Assembly (NCBI GenBank): GCA_963556495.2
Contig: OY747713.1
Location: 5,146,821-5,210,820, forward strand
Source: Valencia hispanica
Taxonomy: Eukaryota > Chordata > Actinopteri > Cyprinodontiformes > Valenciidae
Direction of reading: 5' to 3'
Length of the DNA stretch: 64,000 bases
The position numbers and the translations under genes are program-made. Numbering within the stretch: the first letter of the stretch is position 1; each line of letters starts with the position of its first letter. Shown one piece after another: positions 48,901 to 58,860 of the stretch. Under the pieces are notes generated by a model. That model made no database searches and was not told the DNA's origin. It worked only from the letters and a program-made list of their open reading frames with translations.

Positions 48901-49581
48901 TAAATTATATTACAATGAATCATGTCCCTTTTATTTCTTTGAAACATTGTACAGCTAAAATTTATTTGATGCAGAGATCGCTGTGCAGAAAAAAAATATT
49001 GTCCACAGTCCCTGGCTTTATCTGCGCTCTCCGTTCCTGAATCGCAAATTCAGTCGTAGAAAAATCTCTCTGGCAGCGCAGGATAGCGGGAACATTCTGG
49101 TGTCAGCGCAAAGTTGGGGGAATATTCTGGCATGCTCTCTCCATAAACACAATATATCAACAAAATTTGCTTTGGGAGTCTTAAACAAACAAAAGTATTG
49201 CATAAATATTTTTTCACCTGCAGTAAAGAAACTTCAGCCAGAGCCATGAAATTTAATTCATGTGTATTTCCATCTTGAAACGGGTACCAGCGGCACTGCA
49301 GGACTCTGCCCTGAACCTGTTTGCATACGGACTAGTCTTTTAAAACCTTGACGTATCCACTGCAAACAATGCTGCAGCATCTCCGCAGAAAGAAACCATG
49401 ACAGTAAGTGCAATGGAGTAATTTAAATAATAGTCCGTTCAGATACTGATTATGTGGTAATTGCACAAGTGGATGTTAGATCTGCGCTGGTAAGAAATTC
49501 CGCACCAGGTTTAGAAAAGTGGTGGGGACATGTCCCGGGCTAAAATGACGCCCTATGGACCAGAGACCTCACTGCAATGGG

Positions 49582-50054
49582 GAGACTAACCCCTAATTTC
49601 CACTGCATGCGCTTTAGATCCGGTCCGCAGCTCAGAGGTGCTCACAGAAGAATGCGCGGGAATTGCGAGATCTCGCGATAAAAGCCAGTACTAAATGCGG
49701 AAGTCAGAAGAAAATTCTTCATTTCGAGGAAGACGAAGAGAAAATAACTGTTATTCTCTGTTATTCTGTGTCAAGATATTTTGGACAACATATGTATAAA
49801 TATACGCGGGTTTATATTAATATAGCTATGCATACAAAAGCATTCTAGTCCGTCTTTATTGATTTATTTTGACAAACACTGTGGTTGTTCTGTATCCTGT
49901 TGGTGCTTAGTGATATGTGTAGATTGACTGTGGACTTGCTCCAGCGTCCGGCAAAATTAGAAACAATCCTATTTTTGCCGGATGGCGATAACGCGGCGTT
50001 TTTGCTCCGGAGTGCGTGGCGGAGCGCATGCATTGGAAATTGGGGGTTAGTCTC
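49582..50054. mobile_element. Non-autonomous element with about 35-bp inverted repeats
   Basis: The left end GGAGACTAACCCCTAATTTCC and then ACTGCATGCGCT is matched inversely at the right by AGCGCATGCATTGGAAATTG followed by GGGGTTAGTCTC. The interior is partly CpG-rich (CGATAACGCGGCGTTTTTGC). It starts only about 16 bp after the 8-bp duplication of the preceding hAT element. I found no clean duplication for this one, so its superfamily is open. hAT is likely from the general look of the ends. Confidence 0.7.
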
Positions 50055-50394
50055 AATCTCTTCCTGTTGGCCCATGGGTCCCCTGGTCCAAAAAAAAATG
50101 AATGGAAGTCAATGGAGCAATAAAAGTTATTTTCTGGTCCGCTTTGTCTTACGTCCTGAATCACACATATGATGTACCTGAGGGTTGGGAAGCACTAGCT
50201 TAGACAATGGATGGATTGATGCAAATTTTTACCAGACAACCAAAAAAATATTGGGGTTGCAAGTTTATATATATTTGACTCGTGCAACAAATTCTAGTTT
50301 AAAAAAAAGTTAAAGTTGCAAAATTATTCCACCCTGCAAAAAGAGGAGGTTAAAATAAACATTTAAGATTCCCAAATTATGAACATTCAAATTC
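50055..50394. other. Non-coding stretch, nothing recognised
   Basis: Short AT-rich spacer between an inverted-repeat element and a LINE tail. No feature is recognised. Confidence 0.55.
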
Positions 50395-51290
50395 AATTCA
50401 ATTCGAAAATACTTTATTGATCCCAGAGGGAAATTAAGTGTTGTAGTAGCTCATATAATTAATTCTTTAAGGAGTTGTTGTAGATGATGATGGCTGTGGG
50501 CAGGAAGGATTTCCTGTAGCGGTCTGTATTACAGCGAAACTGAAGAAGCCTCTGACTGAAGACGCTCTGTTGTTGTATGACTGTCTCATGAAGAGGATGC
50601 TCAGGGTTCATAACTTTTTTGATTTTATGAAGAATCTTTCTTTGCATCATCATCTCCAGATGTTCCACAGTCGTCCCAAGAACAGAACCAGAACCTTCTT
50701 CATCAGGTTGTTGAGTCTTTTTAAATCCCTGGCTCTGATGCTGCTACCCTAACAGATGACGGCTGAAGAGATTACACTCTCCACAACAGACCTGTAGAAG
50801 ATCTGCAGCATCTTGCTGCAAACCTTGAAGGACCTAAGCTTCCTCAAGAAGTCCAGTCTGCTCTGTCCCTTCTTGTAGACGGCTTCACTGTTGCGTCTCC
50901 AGTCCAGTCTGTTGTCAACCTGAACTCCGATGTATTTATACTCCTCAACCACCTCCAGTTCTTCTCCTATGATGGAAGCAGTTTTTGACTTATCCCTGTT
51001 TCTTCTGAAATCTACAATCATCTCCTTTGTTTTGTTCACATTCAAGGTGAGACGATTGTTTCCACACCATGTCACAAAGCGGTCCACCAGCTCTCTGTAT
51101 TCAGCTTCTTGTCCATCTCTGATACAGCCGACAATTGCAGAGTCATCTGAGTATTTCTGCAGATGACAGGTCTCTGATTTGTACTGGAAGTCTGAGGTGT
51201 ACAGAGTGAAAAGGAATGGTGAGAGTACGGTCCCCTGTGGTGCTCCTGTGCTCCTGACCACCTGCTTTGACACACAACTCTTCAGGAAAA
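50395..51290 (-). pseudogene. 5'-truncated L2-like LINE: reverse transcriptase part and 3' tail
   Basis: The minus-strand frame 51273-50749 reads STGAPQGTVLSPFLFTLYTS (RT domain 4 'PQG..LSP.LF'), then LQKYSDDSAIVG (the catalytic Y-x-D-D box, here YSDD), LTLNVNKTKEMIVDFRR, and YKYIGVQVDNRLDW. It stops at a TAG (50749-50751) where TRP is expected in the 'CWGSSI' segment. After a frameshift, 50668-50459 encodes the C-terminal NPEHPLHETVIQQQSVFSQ to SFLPTAIIIYNNSLKN. The 3' UTR ends in (GAATT)-type repeats near 50395. Missing the endonuclease and RT start, it is dead. A second tail of the same family is at 54050-54298. Confidence 0.92.
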
Positions 51291-52059
51291 TGCATTTCCA
51301 TGACAGGTTTATGGAAACTTCTTACAGGAACCCTTTTGAAGAACTAAACAAAGTCTGCAACTCACCATCACCATCAGTGTAGTTTTAGGATAGCTCAAAA
51401 TTAGACTACAATATTTAGTATACACAAAACTGATTTAATATCATTCTGCCTGTTGCTATTCGTTCACTAGCTCAACTCTACAATTAATCATAGAATAATC
51501 ATGAACTAGTCGAAATGTTTCCTGGAAAGCCCAACATTTGTAAAATACTGTTTTAAAAGAACCGAAACTTGTTTTTGTTTCCAGTTCTTTCTCCACCTAG
51601 GAAGAAAAATCTTGAATCAAAGACGGCGAGAAACCACCAGCGATCACGTCTCAGAGTCTGAAGGTTTGAGTAAGAAATGTGACGCCCGTTTGATTTTATC
51701 AGTATTTTCCCAGCTGGGAGACTGAGGCCAACTAGGTGCAACTAAACTGAACGTTTGGTCTCCTCCGGTAACGGATGACTGACAGACTGTCCGAGCGAGC
51801 CTCAATCCGACCGTGTTCTCTGACCCCGACGAGGCTGGAGCGAAACGTTTGGAAGCAGAACACGACGAAGTGATTCCTTGTTTGACTGGGGCGGACGGCG
51901 GAGAAACGGACCTTGGCGTAAAAAAAGAAGAAAAAGGCCACCGACAGTGATGGCCTGTGCAGCTCCAGCCACCGTGTTTAAGCTGCGCTGCTGAGATAGC
52001 TAGGAGGATGGAGGCGGGCCAGTGTCCGTTCAAACTCCCCGAGAGAGCAGAATGGCAGT
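51291..52059. other. Non-coding stretch, no gene recognised
   Basis: The minus-strand frame at 51644-52228 is long (194 codons), but it has no domain and its composition is like that of its neighbours in the other frames. No other feature. Confidence 0.5.
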
Positions 52060-52635
52060 GAGTGCTGGGCCTAAATGCAGATCTTCTTAGCTTCTCCACC
52101 CCCCGAGGGAGGCAGACACCGGGCCATTTTCTGGAATCAGAGAATCGTGCTGCCGAGCGTACAGCGGATTTACCATATTCATACCACTCTTTATAGGGGA
52201 GGGAGGGGGGGGAGAGTATCTTCACCATTTCCCTGCTATGACTGCATGTGGCTGCACAAGCTGGCAGGGCTGCAGAAACCCCTGGGGGGGACCATTAAGG
52301 AGAACCTCGCTCGCTCCCCACATTTCTCTTCTTCATCCCCCATTTCTCCCGCCATGCATCTCCCTGTCTTCTTTTCTCATATGAAGTATGAGGCCTCTCT
52401 CATTCTTTCCATTCAGCTAATAAGGCAGGGATGGTTCAGCCAAGGCCAGAGTTAAAATCCAGCAATATCTCTTGCCTCTATGTAGAAGTGGCTCCATAAA
52501 AAAAAAAAAAAAAAAAAGGGGTTTGGGGGGCAGCTGTAAAAGAGCCATTTTCTAGGCAGAGGCACTGATGAAAGATTTGTCAGAGCTACAAACATGGAGC
52601 TGCAGTAAAACTGCTGCTGTAGGCTGGGAGAAAAT
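52060..52635. other. Candidate conserved non-coding block
   Basis: Non-repetitive segments at about 52090-52190, 52370-52495 and 52540-52625 have balanced composition and compact motifs (GGATTTACCATATTCATACC, TTCAGCTAATAAGGCAGGG, GATGAAAGATTTGTCAGAGC). An adenine run at 52498-52518 splits the block. No coding support. Conservation is inferred only. Confidence 0.3.
52498..52518. repeat. Poly-A tract
   Basis: About 21 consecutive adenines followed by GGGG. Confidence 0.9.
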
Positions 52636-53604
52636 ATCCCCGATTCATATCAATGGATTTGACTGAAGCAAGAGGAAGGAAGCCACCGGCTGACAGCCTG
52701 TCAGGGACGTCAGCGTGCATGTGTGAGGATTTTCCAAAGATTTGTTTAGATACCTGTGTGGAATGGAGAGTGCGAGTGTTTAAATGAGTGTGACAGCACA
52801 TCTGCGTGTGTTTGTGTGTGTTTGAACCTGGAGGTGGGAAGTGTTAGAGAGAGGGCCGAGCGGGCTAACAGATTCGTATCCAATACAAAGAGGTTAAAGT
52901 GACGACTCCACGGAGCAGAGGGAGGAGGAGACGAAGCAGGGGAGGAGGAAGAGGAGGGAGGGGAGTAGTACAACAGATTAATTTCATTTCTGCACTGAGC
53001 ACTCCTCTGCTTCTGGAAAAAAACCCGCAGAGGATCATAAAAGAGGATAAAGAAAAAGAAAACGGGGGCAGAGATAAGGATTGCACGCTTAGAAAAACGA
53101 CAAAAAGGAATCCTTTTCCCTCTGTTTATCTGATGTAATAAATATACTGTACATGCTGGAGATAGAGGGTCTGTGAGGACAATTATGTGGTAAAATAATA
53201 TGTCTGCTAAGCAGGGAAACATTACGCTACTGATTCACAGAGTGGAAAAAGGTGCTTTAAACCATAAAAATGTATTCACATCATACTCTGTCATAAGGCG
53301 GGATGTTAAAGTCATGAAAACTATAAGATACAAGGTTGGGATTAATTTCAGAAATAAAACAGGTTCATTGTCAGGAAAACACTGAACGCTGTTCCCTGGA
53401 GGCCATTTAAACCAATTTAAACTCAGTTTAACATTTTTATTCTCTACCAGCTTTCTGTTGCCAATTGGTTTGTTGCTGAACGTTTCTCATCATGTAAGAT
53501 GGCGACGACGTCCTCGATTGTTTTCAGGTTAATGGGTTGTGGTGGAGGGATGATCACAGGTTGTTCCCTAAAAGGAGTCATAGATGGAGACGTTAACTTT
53601 CTGT
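52636..53604. other. Non-coding stretch with purine-rich tract
   Basis: A GGA/GAGG purine tract lies at 52905-52968. Frames crossing it on both strands are low-complexity. No gene recognised. Confidence 0.55.
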
Positions 53605-53636
53605 TCTCTCTCTCTCGCTCTCTCTCTCTTTCTTTC
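53605..53636. repeat. (CT)n microsatellite
   Basis: CT-rich run with single G and T interruptions. Confidence 0.88.
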
Positions 53637-53765
53637 CCAAAGAAAGTACCCCTGGCTCGGTGGCTTGAACAATGAACTGAACTTGATGCACTGTTTGATA
53701 ACTAGGATCAATTTTTTTGTAAAGTGCCTTGGGATGACCTGTGTTGTGTTGGAGATCTTACATAA
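53637..53765 (+). mobile_element. LINE/SINE 3' tail fragment
   Basis: TTTTTTTGTAAAGTGCCTTG followed by GGATGACCTGTGTTGTG resembles the AAGTGCCTTGAGATGACATC region of the dispersed repeat at 16199-16579 and 23088-23486, but it lacks the CTATATAAATAAA end. It is truncated by the next element. Confidence 0.45.
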
Positions 53766-54049
53766 AAAAGTAATTAGTTATTGTTACAAATTACTTTTTC
53801 CAAAAAGTAATTGAGTTAGCAACTCAGTTGCCACATTGTAACAAGTAATTAGTTACTCGACAAAGAAACCGATGTTATTTTTATGTTCTATAACCGTTAC
53901 GTTCTATAATATCTGTAACGTCAAAGATTTTTATAACTGAATGAAGAATAAAAAACTAGTTTTTTTCAGAACATTTTGTATTTATTTGAACTAAACTCAA
54001 CAAGATTCCAGCGGGCCATATGCAGAAAAAATTATATTTAAGAAAAAAA

Positions 54050-54298
54050 AATAGAGAAAAAGAGACTATCCTGCAACAATTATGGACAACCCTGAGCATC
54101 CTCTTCATGAAACAGTCATACAACAACAGAGCGTCTTCAGTCGGAGGCTTCTTCAGTTTCGCTGCAACACAGACCGCTACAGGAAATCCTTCCTGCCCAC
54201 AGCTATCATCATCTACAACAACTCCTTAAAGAATTAATTATATGAGCTACAACACTTAATTTCCCTCTAGGATCAATAAAGCATTTTTGAATTTGAAT
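54050..54298 (+). pseudogene. L2-like LINE 3' end, nested
   Basis: The frame 54082-54237 encodes NPEHPLHETVIQQQSVFSR and SFLPTAIIIYNNSLKN before a TAA, nearly identical to the C-terminus in the 50395-51290 copy. The 3' UTR is CTACAACACTTAATTTCCCT with an AATAAAG end and a GAATTTGAATTG tail. Only the last about 50 codons are present. It is in the opposite orientation to the first copy. Confidence 0.9.
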
Positions 54299-54759
54299 TG
54301 GATAAAGTTTTTTTTTCCTGGGCAAAGTGCATGTAACCTGCCTTTAACTTTCAGTCAGCGAGAAGTAGTGTCGGTACTTCCAGTTCAAAAACGCTACGTT
54401 TGAATTTCCTTGGCTCGTCTGCATTGTCGCCGTCTTGTGCTTACAGCATCCAGCGGGACAGCGAGAGCACGCAGGGTATCTGCCTTTGACTGTAAATATA
54501 ATATACAGCGTTTCCGTACTCCTCCCCGTTTACCACAATGACCACGTTCGACGTTGAAATCATGGTGGATTTACAGACTCCTCCTCCCCGGTTCTGACGC
54601 ACGATGTTCCTAAAAGGGGCATAAGGGCGGGATCTTCACTGTAGACTCGGCCCTGCTTGGCCCTCGCGGGGCGTGTATTTCTGTCGTAATCCCGCCCATT
54701 CTGCTCCCGCGGTTTTAGCTCTGATGCTAAACTTGGCTAGCTAAGCTAAGGCTAATTTC

Positions 54760-54797
54760 TATATACAGTCAATGCTCCCGCTCATTGACTGTATATA
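54760..54797. repeat. Perfect 15-bp inverted repeat (hairpin)
   Basis: TATATACAGTCAATG (54760-54774) and CATTGACTGTATATA (54783-54797) are exact inverse complements with an 8-nt loop CTCCCGCT. The arm is the kind of ACTGTATATA sequence seen at termini of some fish DNA transposons, so this is probably two element ends meeting head to head. Confidence 0.9.
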
Positions 54798-55502
54798 TAG
54801 AGCTCCCTCTTCATTCTACTGCAGCCATCTGTGCGCCTCCGACGGCTCTCTTTTCCCCCCCAATCTCATAAGGTAAGCAGATAGCCTCTGCTAGCTTCAT
54901 GCGCCTGCACAGCAAGCTATTAGCCTAGCCGATGGGCCAGGCAGCGACATAAACGGCCTCTCAATCAAAGTCAGGCCCTCATTAATTATGCAAGATTTAT
55001 AAAATGTATCCTACGATAACCAGCCTGGTGTCTCTGATTGTGTCTAACCCAGCGTAATCACAGGAGGAATATGTAGCTGTAGACAGTTCCAAAATATTAG
55101 GCACCGGGCATCAAAGTTGTTTTGTAACGTGTCTAAAGTGCAATGCATTCCAATGGGGGACTAGCAGCTATATGGCGGTACTACAGCAATGGCGGCCCCC
55201 AGTGTGGTAGTCACAAAGCAGAGCAGCCAGCGGCCATTGGTATCCGCCCACCCAGTTAATCATCATTGTACTTGCAACGGCGTCATCACCGAGACACCTG
55301 CTCTCTCCCTCCCTGTGGCTGAAGTGTGGCTGTCCGAAAGCCTGAAACCGCTGCTCTTCAGTCAACCACATTGAAGTAACGGTAACGGCGTTGCAACGGT
55401 GGGAAAAGTAAAGAAAATAATTAGATTATTCAGTTACCTACAAAAATAACGCCGTTACTCCCAACGCTGGTTGTGAACTGTATAAATAACATGAATTGAA
55501 CT

Positions 55503-55690
55503 GAAGATGGGGGCACTCTCCCCCTTACACCATGACACCACCAACGCCAGGCAGGTTACGCCAAACGCACACACACTTATACCTAAGGACAATTTAGAGA
55601 GACATACTAACCTAGCAGTCGGGTTTTTGGACTGTGGAAGGAACCCGGAGTACCTGAAGCAGAGCTCACGGCACATTTTTTTTTGGGTCA
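55503..55690. repeat. Widespread fish repeat fragment
   Basis: The phrases CCTAAGGACAATTTAGAGAG, TTTTTGGACTGTGGAAGGAA and CCCGGAGTACCTGAAGC match the core of a very common fish sequence (…CAATTTAGAGTGACCAAT…GGACTGTGGGAGGAAACCGGAGTACC…). A possible further piece (GAGAGAACCCACACATGCAC) lies at 57133-57152. Confidence 0.6.
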
Positions 55691-55739
55691 TTTTGATTGC
55701 TCATAATCTATTTTTACCCGTCAATTTTTAAAATGACAT

Positions 55740-57130
55740 GGACACATTCAGTGGTCATTCATTTTCATTCATTTTAAACAATAATCAATCCAAAAAAACT
55801 GAACAGAGAATCCACATTGAGCAGATTAATAAACTGCATGTATTGATTATAGTGCTGTCATGAGATTAAAGAAACTTTGAGATTAATTACTTGTGATCTG
55901 TAATTAATTAATCTAATTAATCTCCTTTTTAATCACACCTAATAATTGCTGAGAAAAGTCTTCATATGAGGTATTTTCATTTAAATTCCTTCCATTACAG
56001 TGGCAGAACAAATATATAACAAAAAAGTGGCTTTATGATGTCTGTTACTATTTTTAAACAGACTTGAACAGATGCAGTCCCAGCCATTCACATTTCGGCT
56101 TCGAGGATGCGTGATTCGTTAGCATTCTGGACTCAGTGGGGTAAATATCTGCTCTGAGTGAATCCAGGTGGACCTGGACGGACGGAGCTGCCTGCCTGCT
56201 GTGAGCGCTCTGAGATGGGAGAGGAGCCCACGGCTGCACCGCTCCTCAGAGAGAGTAACAAGGATACGTGCTTCACCCAAAAGTCTCCAACAACCCCAGA
56301 AAAAGTCGCTAGATTTGTCGCTAGTCGCTTCTTTGAAGATAAATCGCTAGAGGGGTCTAAGGACTCGCTAAATATAGCGACAAAGTCGCTAAGTTGGCAA
56401 CACTGTCTGCAACTCACCGCTCCTCTTCACTCAGTTTGCTCCTCTCCACTAAAACGAAAGCATCAGCTCATGATAAGCAGGTTTAAAGACGGCCAATCGA
56501 TGTCCACTTCAGGGTGAGGTTAACCCCCAACTCAAGCACGAGAAGCCCAAAGCTTGAAAACGGCTTTTATTTAAAGGCAACTGACATGCACAAACAGTAA
56601 AAATAAATAAATTAGATTACCTCGTTAAATATGGCAGTAATTAATTATTCGCAATTAAAGAGATCATTTGACACACCTATTTAATTATAAAAATGTCACC
56701 TGCTTCAGCTAAAGTTTTGAAATCAGGGAACCTTTTCTCCAGCTGAAGTGATCAGAACTCGGCAAGACTCTCTGAACGAGGGCTTTTCTGATCGCTTCAG
56801 TTGGAGGAAATTCGGCAGCATGTGCTCCTTTTTGAATCAGTGGTTAGGCTGCAGCGATCCGTCACCGCCGGTCTGTGTGCGGTGCCTCCGTAACTCTTCA
56901 AAATGCTGTCGGCTCCCGGTTAGCGAGAGGCATCGGGTCATCTTTTTTTTGATTGATTAGTTACATGAACTCTGTGCGGAAAGTTTAAAATGTAGGCGAG
57001 TCTCCACCGAGTGGTCAGGGGTGTGAATTGCAATGTGTCAAAATGATGGATCGTCTTCAGATTTTTCCGTCACCGTTTAAAAAAATACAATGAAATACAG
57101 AAAATATTCGTTTGACACGGCCCCTGACCT
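55740..57130 (-). mobile_element. hAT element copy C, split by another hAT-like element
   Basis: The DNA at 56700-57060 matches copies A and B in order: AAATCAGGGAACCTTTTCTC, CCGTCACCGCCGGTCTGTGT and TGCTGTCGGCTCCCGG are shared with the inverse of 38990-39140. 55740-55850 matches the C-terminal/3' part of the same element. The dimerisation segment between them is lost to the insertion at 55851-56690. The right terminus near 57080-57125 (ACAGAAAATATTCGTTTGAC) is the inverse of the copy A start. Confidence 0.65.
55851..56690. mobile_element. hAT-like element nested in copy C
   Basis: It starts AGTGCTGTCATGAGATTAAA, followed by TTAATTAATCTAATTAATCT. It ends with AATTAAAGAGATCATTTGAC followed by ACACCT, whose inverse reads AGGTGTGTCAAATGATCTC. 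This is the AGTGCTGTCAAACGATTAA-type terminus common in fish hAT elements. It holds a further fragment at about 56280-56405 (GTCGCTAGATTTGTCGCTAG and AGTCGCTAAGTTGGCAACAC). There is no transposase, and the flanks show only an approximate AT-rich duplication. Confidence 0.6.
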
Positions 57131-58599
57131 GGAGAGAACCCACACATGCACCCCCAGGCCACCCTGAAGCAATTTGCATCCAAATCGTTCCTAAATCCAC
57201 TCCTGGCAGAATTAGTAGAGTCGATCTAAACTGGCTGGTTTCCTGCTATGGATCCAGCCATTAACTGCTCTCCAATGGAAAGTCATTCTCACAGCTAAAC
57301 GTTAGCCTTCTTAAACTAGTTTGATGCATGTGTGAGATCACTGTTACATTAATGTTGTCAGTTTTTAACAGATCTGATCCAAACTATAAAACCAAGACAA
57401 GAGAGCATGACTCCGTTTAGCAAAAACTCAAGAACTACCAAAGCTCAACATCCGTGTCTCTGTCCACTTTAGGCCTAACACTGCAAGTCCAACACCATTG
57501 GTTCAAGTTTGCACGTACAGGCCTTAATTTGTTTGTCCTGATTTCACCAAGTTTAAACAGAAACCGTCGATGTGCCCCCCACTCCCTTATTTACCAAACT
57601 CAACGCATCTCTGACTTCCCATTACAGCTCCTTGTAAGAAGTGAGTTCTCTGGATGAGGGATAAACATCGGTGTAAAACAGAGTGCTTATGAACAGGTTG
57701 TCGCTCTTTCAATATGAGCGGCCGAGAGACCGAAACCCGCCGTTTAAGGTTGATGCGCCTGACGGGTGAAAGGTTTTTTTGCTATTAAACTCAACTGTAG
57801 CTGCTTGACGAATAAGAAAATTACACCTTCCAACACCAAAATGGACCCAAAAATGCAAGGTATATAGCCAGTAGTTTGTTTTCTCTGCTCTCATTTAACA
57901 GGCACTTAAAAAGCTTCAAAGCCAGACTCACTTGGCTTTGAGCATCTCATCCAGTTATCTGATGGGAGTGGCTCGTCGTCCGGCAAGTCTCCGAGTCTGT
58001 TTTCACACTTGCTGAAATTGCACACGTCTACTTCTTTTTTTTTTTTTTTTACCTCTCTGGCAGTTTGTTGACAGGCGAGGCAATTAAGGAAGACTGTCCA
58101 CCAAACAAAAGTTCAAAGGATGGGGTGGTGGTGGAACCAAATTAGTGTTAAATGCAACTGGTTTTCATTCTTCTGAGCTCACATCTGGAAAATAGTCCAA
58201 TTATGAGCAGCATCAGCTGTACAATCAGGCAAAAACACCTTCTAAAAGCCCTTGAGCTTGTAGTCTGCTGAAAGCAAATGTGGGTGAAAATGAGTCATAG
58301 AGAGTAAGTGCATGTGATTTGGGTGGTGTGTGTGTGTGTGTGTGATGTGGGGCTGGGGGCTAGTTGAGTACTGGAGATTGAAGCACTAACCAGAGCACTC
58401 AGATTTATTAAAAAGGGCCGGACCCTCCGCCTGTCCACCTCCCACCACCCCAAACAATTCCTTTCACTCCCCATCCTCTATTGTTGTCACTTTACTTCTG
58501 TCTCTGTGCATACATAACCCCCCCCCCCCACAATCACATCACATTCTGCCTGATATTACTCGTTTCTCTAAAAACCCCTCGCAGTCACTGCTGGTCCCT
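57131..58599. other. Non-coding stretch, no gene recognised
   Basis: Holds a thymine run at 58035-58050, a GT run at 58327-58344 and a poly-C run near 58518-58529. No coding frame is supported. Confidence 0.55.
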
Positions 58600-58860
58600 C
58601 AATAAGCTCAACGGAGGGAGGGGAAGGACGTGGTGAAGCCCCCTTCTTCCCTGACCCAAGTTCATTATCATAACTCCTGTCTGCTAAATTAAATTGGGGG
58701 GGTCTAAATCTTCCCTCTTTCCCCAAAACAGCGCTGACCACCGGCCGACGGGACACAAAGGGAGGTGGAATCCAATCTATCTGACCCCCACTTTTGTCAT
58801 CCGGGCTTTATTAGCTAAATGTATCAGCGGCGATTTATATTGCTCAGAAACACGCGCGCA
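58600..58860. other. Candidate conserved non-coding block
   Basis: Balanced sequence has homeodomain-type cores (AAGTTCATTATCATAACTCC, CTGCTAAATTAAATTGGGG) and a compact motif run at 58770-58850 (CTTTTGTCATCCGGGCTTTA, TTAGCTAAATGTATCAGCGG). No coding frame is convincing. Conservation is inferred from texture. Confidence 0.32.

Larger units (their letters stand above)
47488..49557. mobile_element. hAT element with perfect 8-bp target duplication
   Basis: GACCAGAG occurs at 47480-47487 and again at 49558-49565, directly outside a pair of inverted ends: CAAGGGCGTCA at 47488-47498 and, read inversely, CATAGGGCGTCA at 49546-49557 (one single-base indel). An 8-bp duplication with CA..GGG ends is diagnostic of hAT transposons. 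Subterminal CTGAGGACAAT, CTGGGGACAAT and GGTGGGGACATG phrases repeat near both ends, as transposase-binding motifs often do. The 2070-bp body has no intact transposase. It is interrupted by another element at about 47940-48900. Confidence 0.88.
53766..55470. mobile_element. hAT-like non-autonomous composite with nested insertions
   Basis: The left part is made of AGTAATTAGTTA/AAAAAGTAATTGAGTTAG phrases. The right end reads AACGCCGTTACTCCCAACGCTG, the terminus of a very common fish family whose copies end ...CGTTACTCCCAACACTG. In between are an L2-like LINE tail (54050-54298), a strong hairpin (54760-54797) and CpG-rich DNA. The left terminus is not intact. The superfamily assignment (hAT) is from memory of the family and no 8-bp duplication was identified. 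Confidence 0.6.

Noticed and set aside
51644..52228. 194-codon minus-strand open frame
   Set aside because: No domain, no conserved motif, and parallel frames of similar quality in the same place.
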